Of a DNA stretch of 64,000 bases, positions 1 to 11,590 are shown piece by piece. Source of the stretch: Megalonaias nervosa (lineage: Eukaryota; Mollusca; Bivalvia; Unionida; Unionidae). The notes below the pieces were generated by a model. That model searched no databases and was not told the DNA's origin. It saw only the letters and a program-made list of their open reading frames with translations. Every line of letters starts with the position of its first letter. Position 1 is the stretch's first letter. The stretch covers positions 55,547-119,546 of the forward strand of contig JAECUM010009857.1 of the NCBI GenBank assembly GCA_016617855.1, given 5' to 3'. The position numbers and the translations under genes were made by a program.

Positions 1-2650
1 AACAAATTTCCACCTGATCCAAAATTTGTTTGTCTATGCGAAGCTAAATTGAAACTAAAAACTTGAAAAGGTTGGCTCTGCATGCCAGCCAACCACTTCT
101 ACTATCTCTTGGATCAAAACATGGCATTCAAAGCCGAGGCTCGCAGAGATCACTCTAATCTCATGAGCTGAAATCATGAGATGACTCTGATCTTGTGATG
201 TTTCAGAGTACGCTAAGCATTACAACTCACCTCAGCCATGAATACAGGGCTTGAGAGGTGATATCCTGCTTTCTAGCTTTCACTGGAATAAAGAGTTGTT
301 GGCCCATATGATGACTCACCTCCCTGATTTTTCAAACAGTGGTTGAGAGCATGAACAGGGTCTTACATGGCTGCAGCTCTCAATTTGTCTCCTCTGGAGA
401 GCAAGCAAATGACATTTCTTTGATTGGATGACAGTCACTTGTTCTTGGCTACAAGTCCTGGATGTGTCAAGAGGACCACTGAGCCATCTTATCTGAACTG
501 AGGATAGTTTGAATCAACTGATGGCGCATGTAATTCACTAACCTGATGCTAAGGCTACCAGAAAGCATGTTTTGTATTATAGTTGTCTCATGGAAGTCTG
601 AGCTAATGGCTCAAACTTACTTGAACTGAGCCATGTTAGCACCCAGGACAGATTCCATTTTGGAAAATAGGGTGAGGGATTTTGGTAGCTGCAAATCAAA
701 ACTGTTAACAAATCTGATTAGAGATGTCAAATTTTAGGAAACTTCTGCTGGGTACTCATCAATCCTAACGATCGGTTACCCGGGTATCTGATCAAAGGGA
801 AATTGAATGTGAACCTAAACTGCTTTTGTAGGTTCACACATCCTGACCCCCAAGAGAGGTATAAGCATGATTATTACTAATGTAAATGGCAAAAAGAGTA
901 ATCTGAGCATAAAAAGTGCAATCTATATATTACATACCATAATTTAAAAAAAAACTGAATGAAAAATGTACGTTTATTTTTGCTACTTACCTAGATCTGC
1001 AGTTAAAATTTTTTGCACAAATCAGCTAACTCCATGTGAATTAGTAGTTTGTACAAGGGTATAGACCTAAAAGAAATTGATAAATTATTTATGCAACACT
1101 CACTTTAACTAGTCTACTCTAACTTTGAGAATAGTTGTAAGGTTCACAAATGATGACTTGTACATTGTCAAATTCTTATTTCAACATTTTAAAGTGCTAT
1201 AGATTTGCAATTAATGGATGCAACTTGTTTTTAAGTTTAACAAAATCCCTCTCCTCTAATATTTTTCTGTCATATACATCCATAAGTCACATTGATAAAG
1301 CCTGTTTATTACGATATCTGGCACCATTTATTTTCAATTTAGACTGGTCCACTACATGTGGGATCAAAATAGTATGAATCTGTGACACATGGTTTTACAT
1401 TCAAGAAACCCATCTGTTTTCTTGGAGCTGTTTTATGTGCATATTTAGTATAGAAAAAAGAGAAATTAGATGGAGGTCTAATGATGAACACAGCGGCTCA
1501 TATTGTTGTTTCCAATTTAATGATTAGTCATATAAGTACTATACAATAATACAAAAATAAGTTGTAAATAGGTTTAGTATGTCATTTTCCATTGGCCAAG
1601 TTGCACTTGCATATTAAGCAGGTGCGATCATGAAAATGTCAAGTGGTACCTTAGGAAATTGGTCCGGCATTCCTTAAAGGTATGATAGTAAGCCAAACTT
1701 TTGACAGGCATACAAAGTCGGATGCCTGAGCCAAGCATTGGTACCAAATTCATTATGCTATGCAACATCTAGCTTGAAATATCAGCACTGATTCTTCAAT
1801 ATGTTGCGTGAGAAAGGAGAGAAGTGTCCTCCCTTGTATTATTATATGGTACATGTATGACAACTTAAATGTAAGCAAAGACATGAGCCCATATGATGAT
1901 GATAAAAATGCATACGGCACGAGCCTTGAACTGCAATCTTTATTCTGTGTCTTAATCTGAACTTGGAAACTTATTTTTTAAGGGGAAGCTGATTATCCAT
2001 TTTATTAACATAAATGTGAAAATAGTTCTATGAAACATTTATTTCATAAATCTTTGAGTCTCTTTCAGTTTAACAAATAACCACCATTGCTTATTCTAAA
2101 AGGTTGATATTAAACAATTTCATTTTCATTCACTTAGTCAATGAATAATATATTCTCTGCCTTAAATCTATTAGCATGCACTGCTTTTGTATGTTGATTG
2201 CCCTTCATGTTTCAAAGTCATTCTCCTGTTCTCACCATAAAAGTCAGTCAGCATACATATATATACTGTATCAAGCTGATGAAATAGACAATACATTTTC
2301 CTTGATAAAGAATCAGCAGTTGGGAGAAGTAGACTGTTATGCTTTGAAGTTTCAACTCGGGGAAAAGAAGGGTGCTGTTCATTATGCCATCTATACACTT
2401 GCAAATGTACTGAATTGGAGAAAACAAAAAAAATGCAGCTCGTCTGTGAATTTAGCATAGGCAAACTTTCAATTGTCCTGACCAATGACTACTGTACCAA
2501 GCCAAGATAATGCAGCAAATTACTTTTAAAAAATCTTTCAATGAAGCCATATTTCTGTCAAGTGATGAGATGTTTGTACAAAAGGTATCTGAATATTTGT
2601 ACACCAATGGCATGAAAATGTTGCTGGTACTTGACTTTCTGTGAAGAAAG
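1..2650. other. Intron or flank, nothing recognised
   Basis: AT-rich sequence with stops in all frames. The stretch 1-800 is slightly richer in GC and carries short diverged direct repeats (for example around the ATCATGAG and TCTGATCT words near 150-200) that may be an old unclassified repeat. The next ABCD3 exon was looked for on the minus strand and not seen. Confidence 0.4.
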
Positions 2651-2654
2651 CCTT

Positions 2655-3860
2655 GGCATCAACCTGACAGATGATCATTAATCTCTTTTATTACATTAGA
2701 TTGGGGATGTATCCAGAGAAACAGCATTTTTTTATCATCATCAAAGTCTACCAATGCCTTAATCTTATAATTTATTTTCGCTGTAGGGGGTGGAGGGCAC
2801 TGTGAAGTTGATAACCTCCTACAGATCTCTTTGAGGGCTGCATGAAAGCTAAATTCCATCCTTACCATAGCAGGATAAGAGTACAGCTGGTTTGGAGTCA
2901 GTTTGCTGTAATCACTTGATTCTGAGCCTTGGTCATGGTCAGCCTGCATTTCTGGGTATACCATTCTGGGAGGTAAAGGTGACTGGTATTAACTGGTACC
3001 AGCATCGTCAAAGGAGGGGGGCTGGAAAATCCCCATTGTAAAAAGAATATGTCAGTGAAGGTGTGGCAAGATGGCCTAATCAATCACTAAGATCGCCCTA
3101 AATTTACAGGCTGGACTAGTCTATGAACCTATTTCTCAGTTTGAGACAGCTGGCCGGCTGGTCAGCTGGTATAGTTGGATGGTTGGGATGGCTGGTTTGG
3201 CTGTTGTGCTGAAGACATGCCCAGTTTTGGATCCAATGTAGTGTGTAAAGGCCCCATGCATACAGACTTACAGGCTCTAAGGCCATGCTCACTGAGCTGC
3301 CTAAAATTGGGGGAACATTCCTCCAGAGTGTCGTAATCCTGTCAGGGACAAGGAAGGGAAAAGAGGCAAAATTTGCCCTGAAATAAGTAATTGTGTCATC
3401 CTCCCCATACCAGATGATGCATCCATTCAATAGTTGATGGATGTAACTCTTCAGATAAAGTGTCCTCCATTTTTGTTGATGTCTCCATAGTTTCTTGATG
3501 TCATAATTTGGAGGGGGGGGTAGCAACCCTCACAAGAGATGCTGATTTAAGGTAGAGACCTAACACATCCCCTCCTTGTGCGATTTGGCTCTTTCATCTT
3601 TCCCTTTGGTTGCTTTTTGTCAAACATCCTTAGACAAAGTCTTAAACATGATGCATGTTAGAGAATCAAGTGCATCTTGTGCAACCCAGGCACATGTCAT
3701 GGTTGTCTTCACTGGCTTTGAATTTTGTACATTTTGTGCAGTTGGTTGCCATATCAGACTGAAATGACACAAAATTAATGAAAATTGCAAATTCATTCAA
3801 ACTACTGGAGAAAATATAAAAGTAATGTAAACCACCTGTGAAGTAATGATTAAGTAACAC
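2655..3860 (-). mobile_element. Relic of DIRS-like element ORF1 (gag-like)
   Basis: Minus-strand broken frames resemble the first ORF of the DIRS copies further right. At the N-terminal side (about 3690-3780) a Cys-rich stretch reads CTKCTKFKASEDNHDMC then LGCTRC, a CxxC-type pattern also found at 42.2-42.5 kb and 40.3-40.5 kb. Downstream, around 3220-3330, VPPILGSSVSMALEP and a Tyr-Ala-Trp-Gly stretch match the segment near 56.7 kb. The GGGGGTGGAGG-containing stretch near 2787 recurs near 56060. Several stops and frame shifts interrupt it, and no RT or RNase H part follows. The assignment depends on similarity to the other copies in this window. Confidence 0.6.
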
Positions 3861-4011
3861 AATATTTTCAAATCTGGCAGTAGCTGCTGATAAAAATATA
3901 GAATATTGGCTATGATATTAGAAGGTAATTTTGTGCATAATCATGTCAGCGAAGCTTAAAAATTGGCGACACCTGTTTAATTAAATAAAAACACTTTAAT
4001 GCAAATTTTCA

Positions 4012-4530
4012 AGACTGTGATCTTAACCCAAGATCAAAGGGACAAGAGTGGATGTCAGAGTTAATTGTCTTAATTTCAAATCTACTAAGGGACTTAGGAA
4101 AAAAGAACAAATGAAAAGACTTGAACCAAACCTTCCATTCAAATTATTATGACTGACCTTAACCCCAAGGTCAAAGGGGCAAGTCAGCAAGTCACCGAAT
4201 GCATTGTCTTAGTATCATAATTATTGATCCCAAGTATAAACAAAAACTCATCAAGGGTTTCAGAAAATATAAGCAAGAGAAATAATAAAAAAACGCTAAT
4301 GCTATTACTATGACTTTGACCCCAAGGTAGAAGTGAGTGAGTGAACATATTGTAGAGTGAATGGTCTTGGCTTCATAAATGATTTATGCCAAGTATCATG
4401 AGAAGCTATCAAAGGGTTTAAGAAATATATGCAAATGAAAACCTTTAACAAAAATCTCGAATGCTGATGACATTGGTAGTAGTGCCAAAAAAGTGACAGC
4501 TATTTTATCTTCCCACTAGAGTGAGCTTGA
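4012..4530. repeat. Diverged tandem repeat, unit about 140-160 bp
   Basis: Three loosely similar units share a word like ACCTTAACCCCAAGGTCAAA (near 4020, 4154 and 4312) followed by a CAAGTAT...AGGGTTT...AAATATA.GCAA block. The last unit runs into a short terminal stretch around 4490-4530. The layout resembles tandem-core non-autonomous elements common in mollusc introns. No open frame is present. Confidence 0.5.
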
Positions 4531-4797
4531 ATAAAATGTATACTTTGAATTCTTTAACTGGAAACAGTGAAAACCCAAACTACTGTTTGAACTGTCACTT
4601 TCAAGTCCTTTAATTTTAATATCCATTAATCCATAAAAATGAAAATTAATTTTGTACCTTATTTTTCATCCAAAGTTTTGCATTCTTTTTAAGCTTTTGG
4701 AAATAATCAATTGAGAATATATCAAAACATAAATAGTAAAAAGTGTTTAACAAAAAATCACAGTAATTTAAATGTAAATTAGCTTTAAGTGACTTAC

Positions 4798-4895
4798 CTC
4801 AAGTCTCTCACTGTGACTGCTATGTAGATGTCTTGGATGAGCAAGGTTCAAGAATGGCCGACTTACAACAAGATACCCAAACACAGTGGCAATAT
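4798..4895 (-). CDS. ABCD3: ABCD3 exon, fifth-span region GYLVVSRPFLNL
   Basis: The exon is 98 nt, starting with the last two bases of the split Tyr codon and ending in phase 0 after a Glu. It encodes IATVFGYLVV, SRPFLNLAHPRHLHSSHSE and RLE. The human protein has GYLVVSRPFLDLSHPRHL and HSELLE at these positions. The acceptor is GTTTTATTTCAG and the donor is GTAAGTCAC. This is the last exon I can find. The next one should begin with a DYYQ-like sequence, and nothing resembling it was seen between 1 and 4797. Confidence 0.96.
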
Positions 4896-4938
4896 CTGAA
4901 ATAAAACTCTGGAGTAAAGGAATTATCCAAACTCATCT

Positions 4939-5024
4939 TGGTGAGTCAAGGATCAGTGATCCATGAAACAGTATTAACAGTATTGGTGAGCCAAGGATCA
5001 GTGATCCATGAAACAGTATTAACT
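4939..5024. repeat. 45-bp tandem duplication
   Basis: A 45-base unit containing GATCAGTGATCCATGAAACA occurs twice in direct tandem with one or two differences. It lies 43 bases outside the acceptor of the ABCD3 exon at 4798-4895, in the upstream part of that intron. TGATC/GATCA makes each unit partly palindromic. Confidence 0.85.
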
Positions 5025-6832
5025 TCTCAGCTATATGATTAGATACATTGATGACCTTTGGCCAACATAGATGATCTGGTCCCAGTTTCACTAAATTGCT
5101 CAAGTTTTTCTCTGAAATTGCAAAGCATACTGATTATAAAATGTCTGACAGTACTGGGATTTGTTTAAAATTGGAGGTAGGAATATTATTCTTGAAAAAT
5201 GAGGTGGGGTATTTCACAAATTTGAGGAAATACTTACATTTTCTCCAAGGAAAAAAATAATAACACTTCCAGGAGAATACAAAACAGTACAACTGCGCTT
5301 TAATCATTGATGCCTGTCACTGTTCAAGGAAAAATTCACTGATCCAAAGCAAACAATTTTAAAAATCTCACTTTGTGGATATTCAGTGAAACCAGGCCCA
5401 GAACCTCAATAGTACAATCTTTTTATGTTTATTCAGAGCTATAAAATGTTCCCATATTTCAAATGTACGTAACTAAAGATATGGCCTTAGTTTCACTAAA
5501 CATCTCCAAATTTCTTCTTCAATTTGACGGATATTAATCTCTTACTGCATAGCAGGAAGCAAAGATTTTTTTCAAAGAATATTCAGCAGGCACCAGATAT
5601 GCAAATACAGTCATAAAATCTTGAATTTTCCTAATGGGGTCTTGCATTATCTCTAAGGAAATTTTGAGGATTTCCTTAAATTTGACCAATTCCCCAACTC
5701 TTTTTTTCAAGAAAAAAAAGGTTTCCCTGCAGTAAAACTGATAACCAATGAGTCATTTAGTATCTTTTTCACTTTCTCTACCTCTGAGAAAAATAGTGAT
5801 ATTACCTAAAGTACAATAATATGTGAAATCTCAGTTTAAGGAAATATTTGAGAATTTAATGAAACAGGCCTGGTTATCTAAAATACAAGCTCTGTAGGCC
5901 TCAAAACTGAACTCGGACTTAAGAATCCCAAAATATAAAAGATACTTAAAGTCTTTACACCTTAAGAAACTATAGTCAAACCTGTATATAGTGGTCACCT
6001 GGGGCCTGGCCAAAACTGGCCTTTATACGGAAGGTCATTTTATGAAGCAATTGAAAACATGAAGAATACTAACAATACAATGAAGAATGGTGGGAAACTG
6101 AATCATGACTAAGAAAATGGAGTACAGAAAAAGACTCTATTTGCTTTTCAAAAACCAATATAAAATAAATACTCAGAACACTCAATATTTCAGATATAAA
6201 AGAATCCACAGATTATGCACCTAGTACATGAACCTGCATTACCTGTTGTGAAAAACTGCACTAAGTAATTGTTAGATAAAAATATTTCTCATAAAAGATG
6301 AGTCACTAGATGAATCAAACAGGCTTCAGAAAATTCTGAATCAGTGTCAATGTTAATTTCCTCTGCTGCCTTTCTGGAGTTCTTCCCATTGTTGCACAAT
6401 CAGTAAGAAGAAGAATGGTTGCTTTCCCAAGAGTGGTCGTGCAACTCGAAATTGCATAACTCTTTAAACATTTTGTAACATTGCCTTTAATTGTCATTGA
6501 AAAATACATACATATCCTTAATACCATTCATTTTAAACATTTATGAATCCTAATTATTTTGTTTTAGACAAATAATTTCATTAGTTTTTAGTCTTCATTA
6601 AAAATTTATATTAAAAAACAAAATTCATAAGAAATCATGTTAATGCAAAAATTCTCATAAATCAAAAACGTTTAAATTGGCAGATACCTGTACATTAGTA
6701 AAAAATAACACTTACAAATAGAGAATAATGCTAATGAACAAATATCTTGTAAAACAATTTGTATGCCCTATGTTAACAGGTGGGTGCATTTTTAACAAAA
6801 AAAATCAATCTGCTAGATAAAACTATTTTTCT
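5025..6832. other. AT-rich intron, no recognised feature
   Basis: No coding exon, RNA gene or recognisable transposon was seen. A block of short diverged words (AAATTTGAGGAAAT and similar) recurs between 5090 and 5840, which suggests an old degraded tandem repeat, but no clear period could be set. Confidence 0.4.
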
Positions 6833-7216
6833 GAAAATGTGTTATAAGCATAATGAAATGGATTGAGCATATCCTGTCTGTCTGAACATGCGCTATAAGC
6901 ATAATGAAATGGATTGAGTATATCCTGTCTGTCTGAACATGCGCTATAAGCATAATGAAATGGATTGAGTATATCCTGTCTGTCTGAAAATGTGCTATAA
7001 GTATGATGAAATGGATTGAGTATATCCTGTCTGTCTGAACATGCGCTATAAGCATAATGAAATGGATTGAGCATATCCTGTCTGTCTGAAAATGTGCTAT
7101 AAGTATGATGAAATGGATTGAGCATATCCTGTCTGTCTGAACATGTGCTATAAGCACGATGAAATGGGTTGAGTATATCTTGTCTGTCTGAAAATGTGCT
7201 ATAAGCATGATGAAAT
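6833..7216. repeat. 51-bp minisatellite, about 7.5 copies
   Basis: The unit contains ATGAAATGGATTGAG, then ATATCCTGTCTGTCTGAA and GCTATAAGC. Copies differ at a few positions: CATGCGC against AATGTGC, AGCATAATG against AGTATGATG. Because 51 is a multiple of three, stop-free units stay open in more than one frame and give repetitive frames of 100 and 136 residues on the minus strand. These are products of the repeat, not evidence of a gene. Confidence 0.95.
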
Positions 7217-7332
7217 GTTCCAATGGGAATGGAAGGACTTAACTAACAGACAGGACTGAGCAGGCAACCTCTGTATACATTACGTGTATATAGCAAAATG
7301 TGATGCAACCAAGAACCTAACTTTATGAACAG

Positions 7333-7383
7333 GTGAACTCTCTCTGTTGGTGACCACTAACTCTCTCTGTTGGTGACCACTAA
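7333..7383. repeat. 23-bp tandem duplication
   Basis: AACTCTCTCTGTTGGTGACC plus three bases occurs twice in direct tandem. Confidence 0.9.
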
Positions 7384-7670
7384 CACAGATTTGGATTACA
7401 TACAGCGACAGTCATACATTCATAGTTATCAAACCAGCAAGTCAGATCTGTACAGGTGTAAGATAGGCATACTTATCAAAACAATTCATTGATATGTAAC
7501 TGACCAATCAGAGGTCTGTTCACTGCCACAGCCAGAGCAAATATTACACAGCTCAGTTAATCCTCTCTATATACCATAACTTTGAATCAAAGCAAATTGT
7601 GAATCAAATGTTTTGAATGTTGAGTTGAAGTTCAAATTTATGTTCAAGACGTTGTGCATCTATAGAGTCC

Positions 7671-7828
7671 GATTCCACAAACCATTCTCATTACCCCAAC
7701 CAAGCCTGGATAAAGTAAATAGGGTTCAACTGTATTAGCTTTTCTCCGATTCCACAAACAATTCTCATTACCCCAACCAAGCCTGGATAAAGTAAATGGG
7801 TTCAACTGTATTAACTTTTCTCTGATTC
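7671..7828. repeat. 77-bp tandem duplication
   Basis: Two direct copies share GATTCCACAAAC, then CATTACCCCAACCAAGCCTG and a GTTCAACTGTATTA.CTTTTCTC end. They differ at only a few bases, so the duplication is fairly recent. Confidence 0.9.
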
Positions 7829-7856
7829 TGGAATTTGTAACATGCATGAAGATTAC

Positions 7857-8690
7857 TTATTTCCAAAAGTGTGAGACCAAAGTTCTGAACACACATATAT
7901 ATTTTTTATTCCAAAAGTCTGAGACCAAAGTTCTGAACACACATACATATTTATTATTCCAGAAGTCTGAGACCAAAGTTCTGAACACACATACATATTT
8001 TGTTGTTGTTGTTGTTGTTGTTATAGGGTTTAACGCCATTTTTCAGCACAAGATAGGCTATACATGGCGGCCAGTATTAATGGTGGAGGAAGAACCCTGG
8101 AAAACCTCGGGAAGAACCACCGACCCACAAGAAGCTACTGGCAGGCTTTCTCGCGTCCCGTTAGCGAGCCTGGACTCGAACTCACGCAGACAGAGGTGAG
8201 ATGGCAGTGATCCGTAACGATCAGCGCTTTAGACCACTCGGCCACTTGGGGCCCCCATACATATTTTGTATTCCAAAAGTCTGAGACCAAAGTTCTGAAC
8301 ACACATATATATTTTGTATTCCAAAAGTTTGAGACCAAAGTTCTGAACACACATACATATTTTGTATTCCAGAAGTCTGAGACCAAAGTTCTGAACACAC
8401 ATACATATTTTTTATTCCAGAAGTCTGAGACCAAAGTTCTGAACACACATACATATTTTTTATTCCAGAAGTCTGAAACCAAAGTTCTGAACACACATAC
8501 ATATTTTGTATTCCAAAAGTCTGAGACCAAAGTTCTGAACACACATACATATTTTGTATTCCAAAAGTCTGAGACCAAAGTTCTGAACACACATACATAT
8601 TTTTTATTCCAAAAATCTGAGACCAAAGTTCTGAACACACATACATATTTTTTATTCCAAAAGTCTGATACTTGAGTTTTCAACACACTT
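7857..8690. repeat. 48-bp minisatellite interrupted by a SINE
   Basis: The unit contains TATTCCAAAAGTCTGAGACC then AAAGTTCTGAACACACATAC. About three copies lie left of an inserted SINE (8003-8255) and about nine right of it. Variants alternate in small details (CCAAAAG or CCAGAAG; TTTTT or TTTGT), which points to several rounds of local duplication. The period is a multiple of three, so the minus strand keeps long artificial frames of 16-residue repeats such as KYVCVFRTLVSDFWN. The right end decays around 8660-8760. Confidence 0.95.
8003..8255 (-). mobile_element. SINE with tRNA-Leu/Ser-like head (SINE A)
   Basis: Read on the minus strand, it starts with a tRNA-like head: box A GGCCGAGTGGTCTAAAGCG, a long variable-arm region, and box B GAGTTCGAGTCC. 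The head resembles type II tRNAs (Leu or Ser). A central domain follows with a TTCTTCC..GGTT..CCACCATTAAT..GGCCGCCAT pattern. The tail ends in AACAACAAC repeats (TTG on the plus strand). A direct repeat CATACATATTTTG flanks both sides (7990-8002 and 8256-8268) and is the target-site duplication. The head carries extra bases and cannot be a working tRNA. Confidence 0.9.
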
Positions 8691-9020
8691 TAAGATTACG
8701 TTTAATTCCGAAAGTCTGAAACGGGTTTTTTTAACACACTTTAAAATTACTTATTTAATTCCAATAGAGCTGTCAAATTTCACACAAAAAATATATCCAG
8801 AAGAAAGGGAGATACTAAATCTTAAATGAATATATATGCAGTACAAGTAAAATTACACAGTTTATAGAACATTCCCTGAATTCAATGCAATTCCAAGCTA
8901 CCAGTAAGTACATACTGATTTCCCTAATGAAAGAAAATAATTCTGCATAAAAATTCAGAATTTAAATTTCAAGACAAGGTAGTCTATGCCTGCCCTTTTG
9001 AAACTGAATATATTACTTAC

Positions 9021-9090
9021 ATTTGGCTACAATATTATCAATGAAACCCATCTGCAACTTGAAGAAAATGCAGTAGCGCAAGTGGTTTAC
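9021..9090 (-). CDS. ABCD3: ABCD3 exon, VNHLRYCIFF to MGFIDNIVAK
   Basis: The exon is 70 nt, starting in phase 0 and ending one base into a Tyr codon. It encodes VNHLRYCIFFKLQ followed by MGFIDNIVAK. Human ABCD3 reads VEHLHNF then MGFIDSIIAKY at the same distance from the EAA-like motif. The acceptor is TAATTTTCAG and the donor is GTAAGTAAT. It lies about 330 bases to the right of the 48-bp minisatellite. Confidence 0.96.
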
Positions 9091-11590
9091 CTGAAAATTA
9101 CAGAAGGAATAAAAATATGAAGAATATGTACATTGTAACTTGTCTATACATGGTTCATACAAAATTTCAAACTAAAATTTTAACACTTTTTAGGTTCTTG
9201 TCACCCATTTGTAAGGCCACATTAAACCAATCAATCTTAACTTTTACTGATGTGTTTCTGCATGTTTTATGGCATTGCAAAACACATAAATAAGAATTCC
9301 TTCTCTCACCACATGAAACTTGGTCAGCAATGTTGCTATCAAGAAACAAAGACTGAAAACTGTGTTGTTTTCATTAGATTTATAATAGTAATGGATCACA
9401 ACTGTTTGTACTCTCCCAATAATTTCAGCTTTCAGTACGTCATTTTCTTTCAACAAAGCCATCAATATCTTGTATGCCTATTGCCACAGGAAGAGGTACA
9501 AGGGCTGGCTGGTGGTCGGGGTGGGGTTAAATGTGCATAGAGTGCACGTAAATTTGGTACTGTATTATTTGTTTCCATTTTACAATCAGCCCTATCTGAG
9601 CTTACCATAACCACTGTCACTGAATAGGATTTTTCACAATGAAGAAATTTTCAAAGGTTTGTGATTCCAAAGATTTTGCAAGTGTTTGGTGCTTCTCATT
9701 TCTTGAATGCGAATTCATCACTTTAACCCAATTTTCCAAGATCTGATTTCTTATGACAATACGTAAAGTATGCCTTGTACCTGTAGCCCTTTACTTTTCT
9801 CACCCAACTGTAGTCAACGACAAATTCTCACTGAACACGTACTTTCCAGGCAGGATGAAGCAGAATAATTCTCATTCATGCATGTCAGCCATTTGTATTG
9901 TTAATCAGGAAATTACTCTGAATTTTCTCTCAAGTCAGAATTTTTTCCGCAACTAAATGGAACAGCACTCTGCTGCTTAGAGAAAGTAATGGTGGCAGTG
10001 ATTGGATATGTATAGTATGAGATCAAATTTAATGTGTCAATATAGTGATAACCATGCAATGCTAGTACTCTGCACGTTTCAACAACCGGTTTATGTTATT
10101 CTTTATTTTAGCCCAAATATTCACCAATTTTTTTAAAGAAAAATTTTGAAACTACTTAAAATACAATTTGTTTGTAGAACAAAGCTCTGATCATGTGAAA
10201 TTCAAGGGATTTTAAATGCCATTTGTTACAATTAAAGGAATTTTTCAAGTCTGGATTGAATTTAGGGACTTATAAAGACTACCAGTGAAATTTGAGGACT
10301 TTTCAAGGCTGTGTGAACCATGCTAACATCAGGCTACTGCAAAGTGTCTACAAGATTTTTAAAAATTTATTTCTCAGATTATTTTTAGACATGTGTTATC
10401 ACATTTTGCTTTAAAACTGTTCAAAACTGTTTAAATTCTACATTACATCAGTGTCTCTGAAAGACAATAAATTTTTTTTCTTTATGCATGGGTTCACAAA
10501 GATTTAATTTGTAACATCAGTTTTGCAACATCAGTGACAATAAAGACACTGTTCTACTGGGGAATCAACAGAGAAAACAAGTTTAAAACTGTCAGCATCA
10601 TATATCAATCAATGCCGTGATACCACTGGGCAAAGTCACATGGGAGGTTTCCTAATCTAGTTGGCAGAAAGACCCTAGTCTTACTCCATATTTGACAATT
10701 GACTGCAATGTTGTTAAAATAATTATATCTCCCCTATGTAAGTATCATTCAATGTGATTGAGATAACATATTTTGGTTTAAAGTCAATGTCCTGTTTATC
10801 TTGTTGTAGTCTATGTTCCTCCATCAGATTCAAGGTTTATATACAAGATGATATTCACATGTTTGCATCCCAAATGACTATCATATATTCTTTGAAAAAT
10901 ACATTTTGAATGGGATATTTTCAAGCCAGAGTTCATAACATGAATGATTATTTAGAAAAGTTAAGTTCTTTCTCAAACACTTTGATTTTGGTACCATTAT
11001 GTTAAGTTTTTCAATAATACCACAAAAAGTCTTGAAGAATATAAATTGCCTATGAAATGGATATAACTAGATCAAGAAATTAATTCCACTTGGAAAATAC
11101 AGATAGACTTATTTAAAAATAATATTATCAGTATATTAAATGGAATATGTAGTGGCAATGTGACTGCTGCTTTTTCAATTGTTCAAAATACTTCTGCAAT
11201 TGACTATTCTGCTGCATCTAGCAATGCTATGAAATATGATAATAATTTCTGCACGAGAACTTGACAGCTGGTCACTCCTACATGTAATTAAGCACTATTT
11301 TTAGGTTTTACCACAAAACAAAGTAAATTTTACCTTTTGACAATAATACATTCTCACAAAAACCAAGAATGGCAGAAAACAGAAAGACTATATATAGTGT
11401 TTCTGCCAACCAGAGCTCTGCACATGTTTAGTTGTGACATAATAAGGGGATTCTCCATTGATTTCTATAATCTGGATGAAATATGTCAGGCCTGAAGGCC
11501 ATCTTTCAGTGGCATCATAAGACAGAGATAACATGATGTTATTGTTGGCTGTCCTGGTAGCCATAAGAAAAATCATTCTGGACCAACTAG
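9091..11590. other. Intron, no recognised feature
   Basis: AT-rich sequence without exons or clear transposon signatures. A few ORFs of 60-100 codons occur on both strands, with no recognisable protein motif. The word ATTTGAGGACTT-like pair near 10200-10300 may be a trace of an old repeat. Confidence 0.4.

Noticed and set aside
3116..3526. 136-residue minus-strand ORF as a host gene
   Set aside because: Part of the DIRS-like ORF1 relic; the segment resembles 56.6-56.8 kb in copy 4.
1..4797. Next ABCD3 exon (DYYQ...GRMLLRMSQA-like)
   Set aside because: Searched on the minus strand by eye; no segment with the expected residues and splice borders was found, so it probably lies left of the window.
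6813..7223. 136-residue minus-strand ORF
   Set aside because: Produced entirely by the 51-bp minisatellite; open in a second frame as well.
8150..8255. Possible tRNA-Leu/Ser gene
   Set aside because: The spacing between box A and box B is too long and the sequence continues into a SINE body with a repeat tail.
8135..8686. 183-residue minus-strand ORF of 16-residue repeats
   Set aside because: Translation of the 48-bp minisatellite running into a SINE; no coding evidence.
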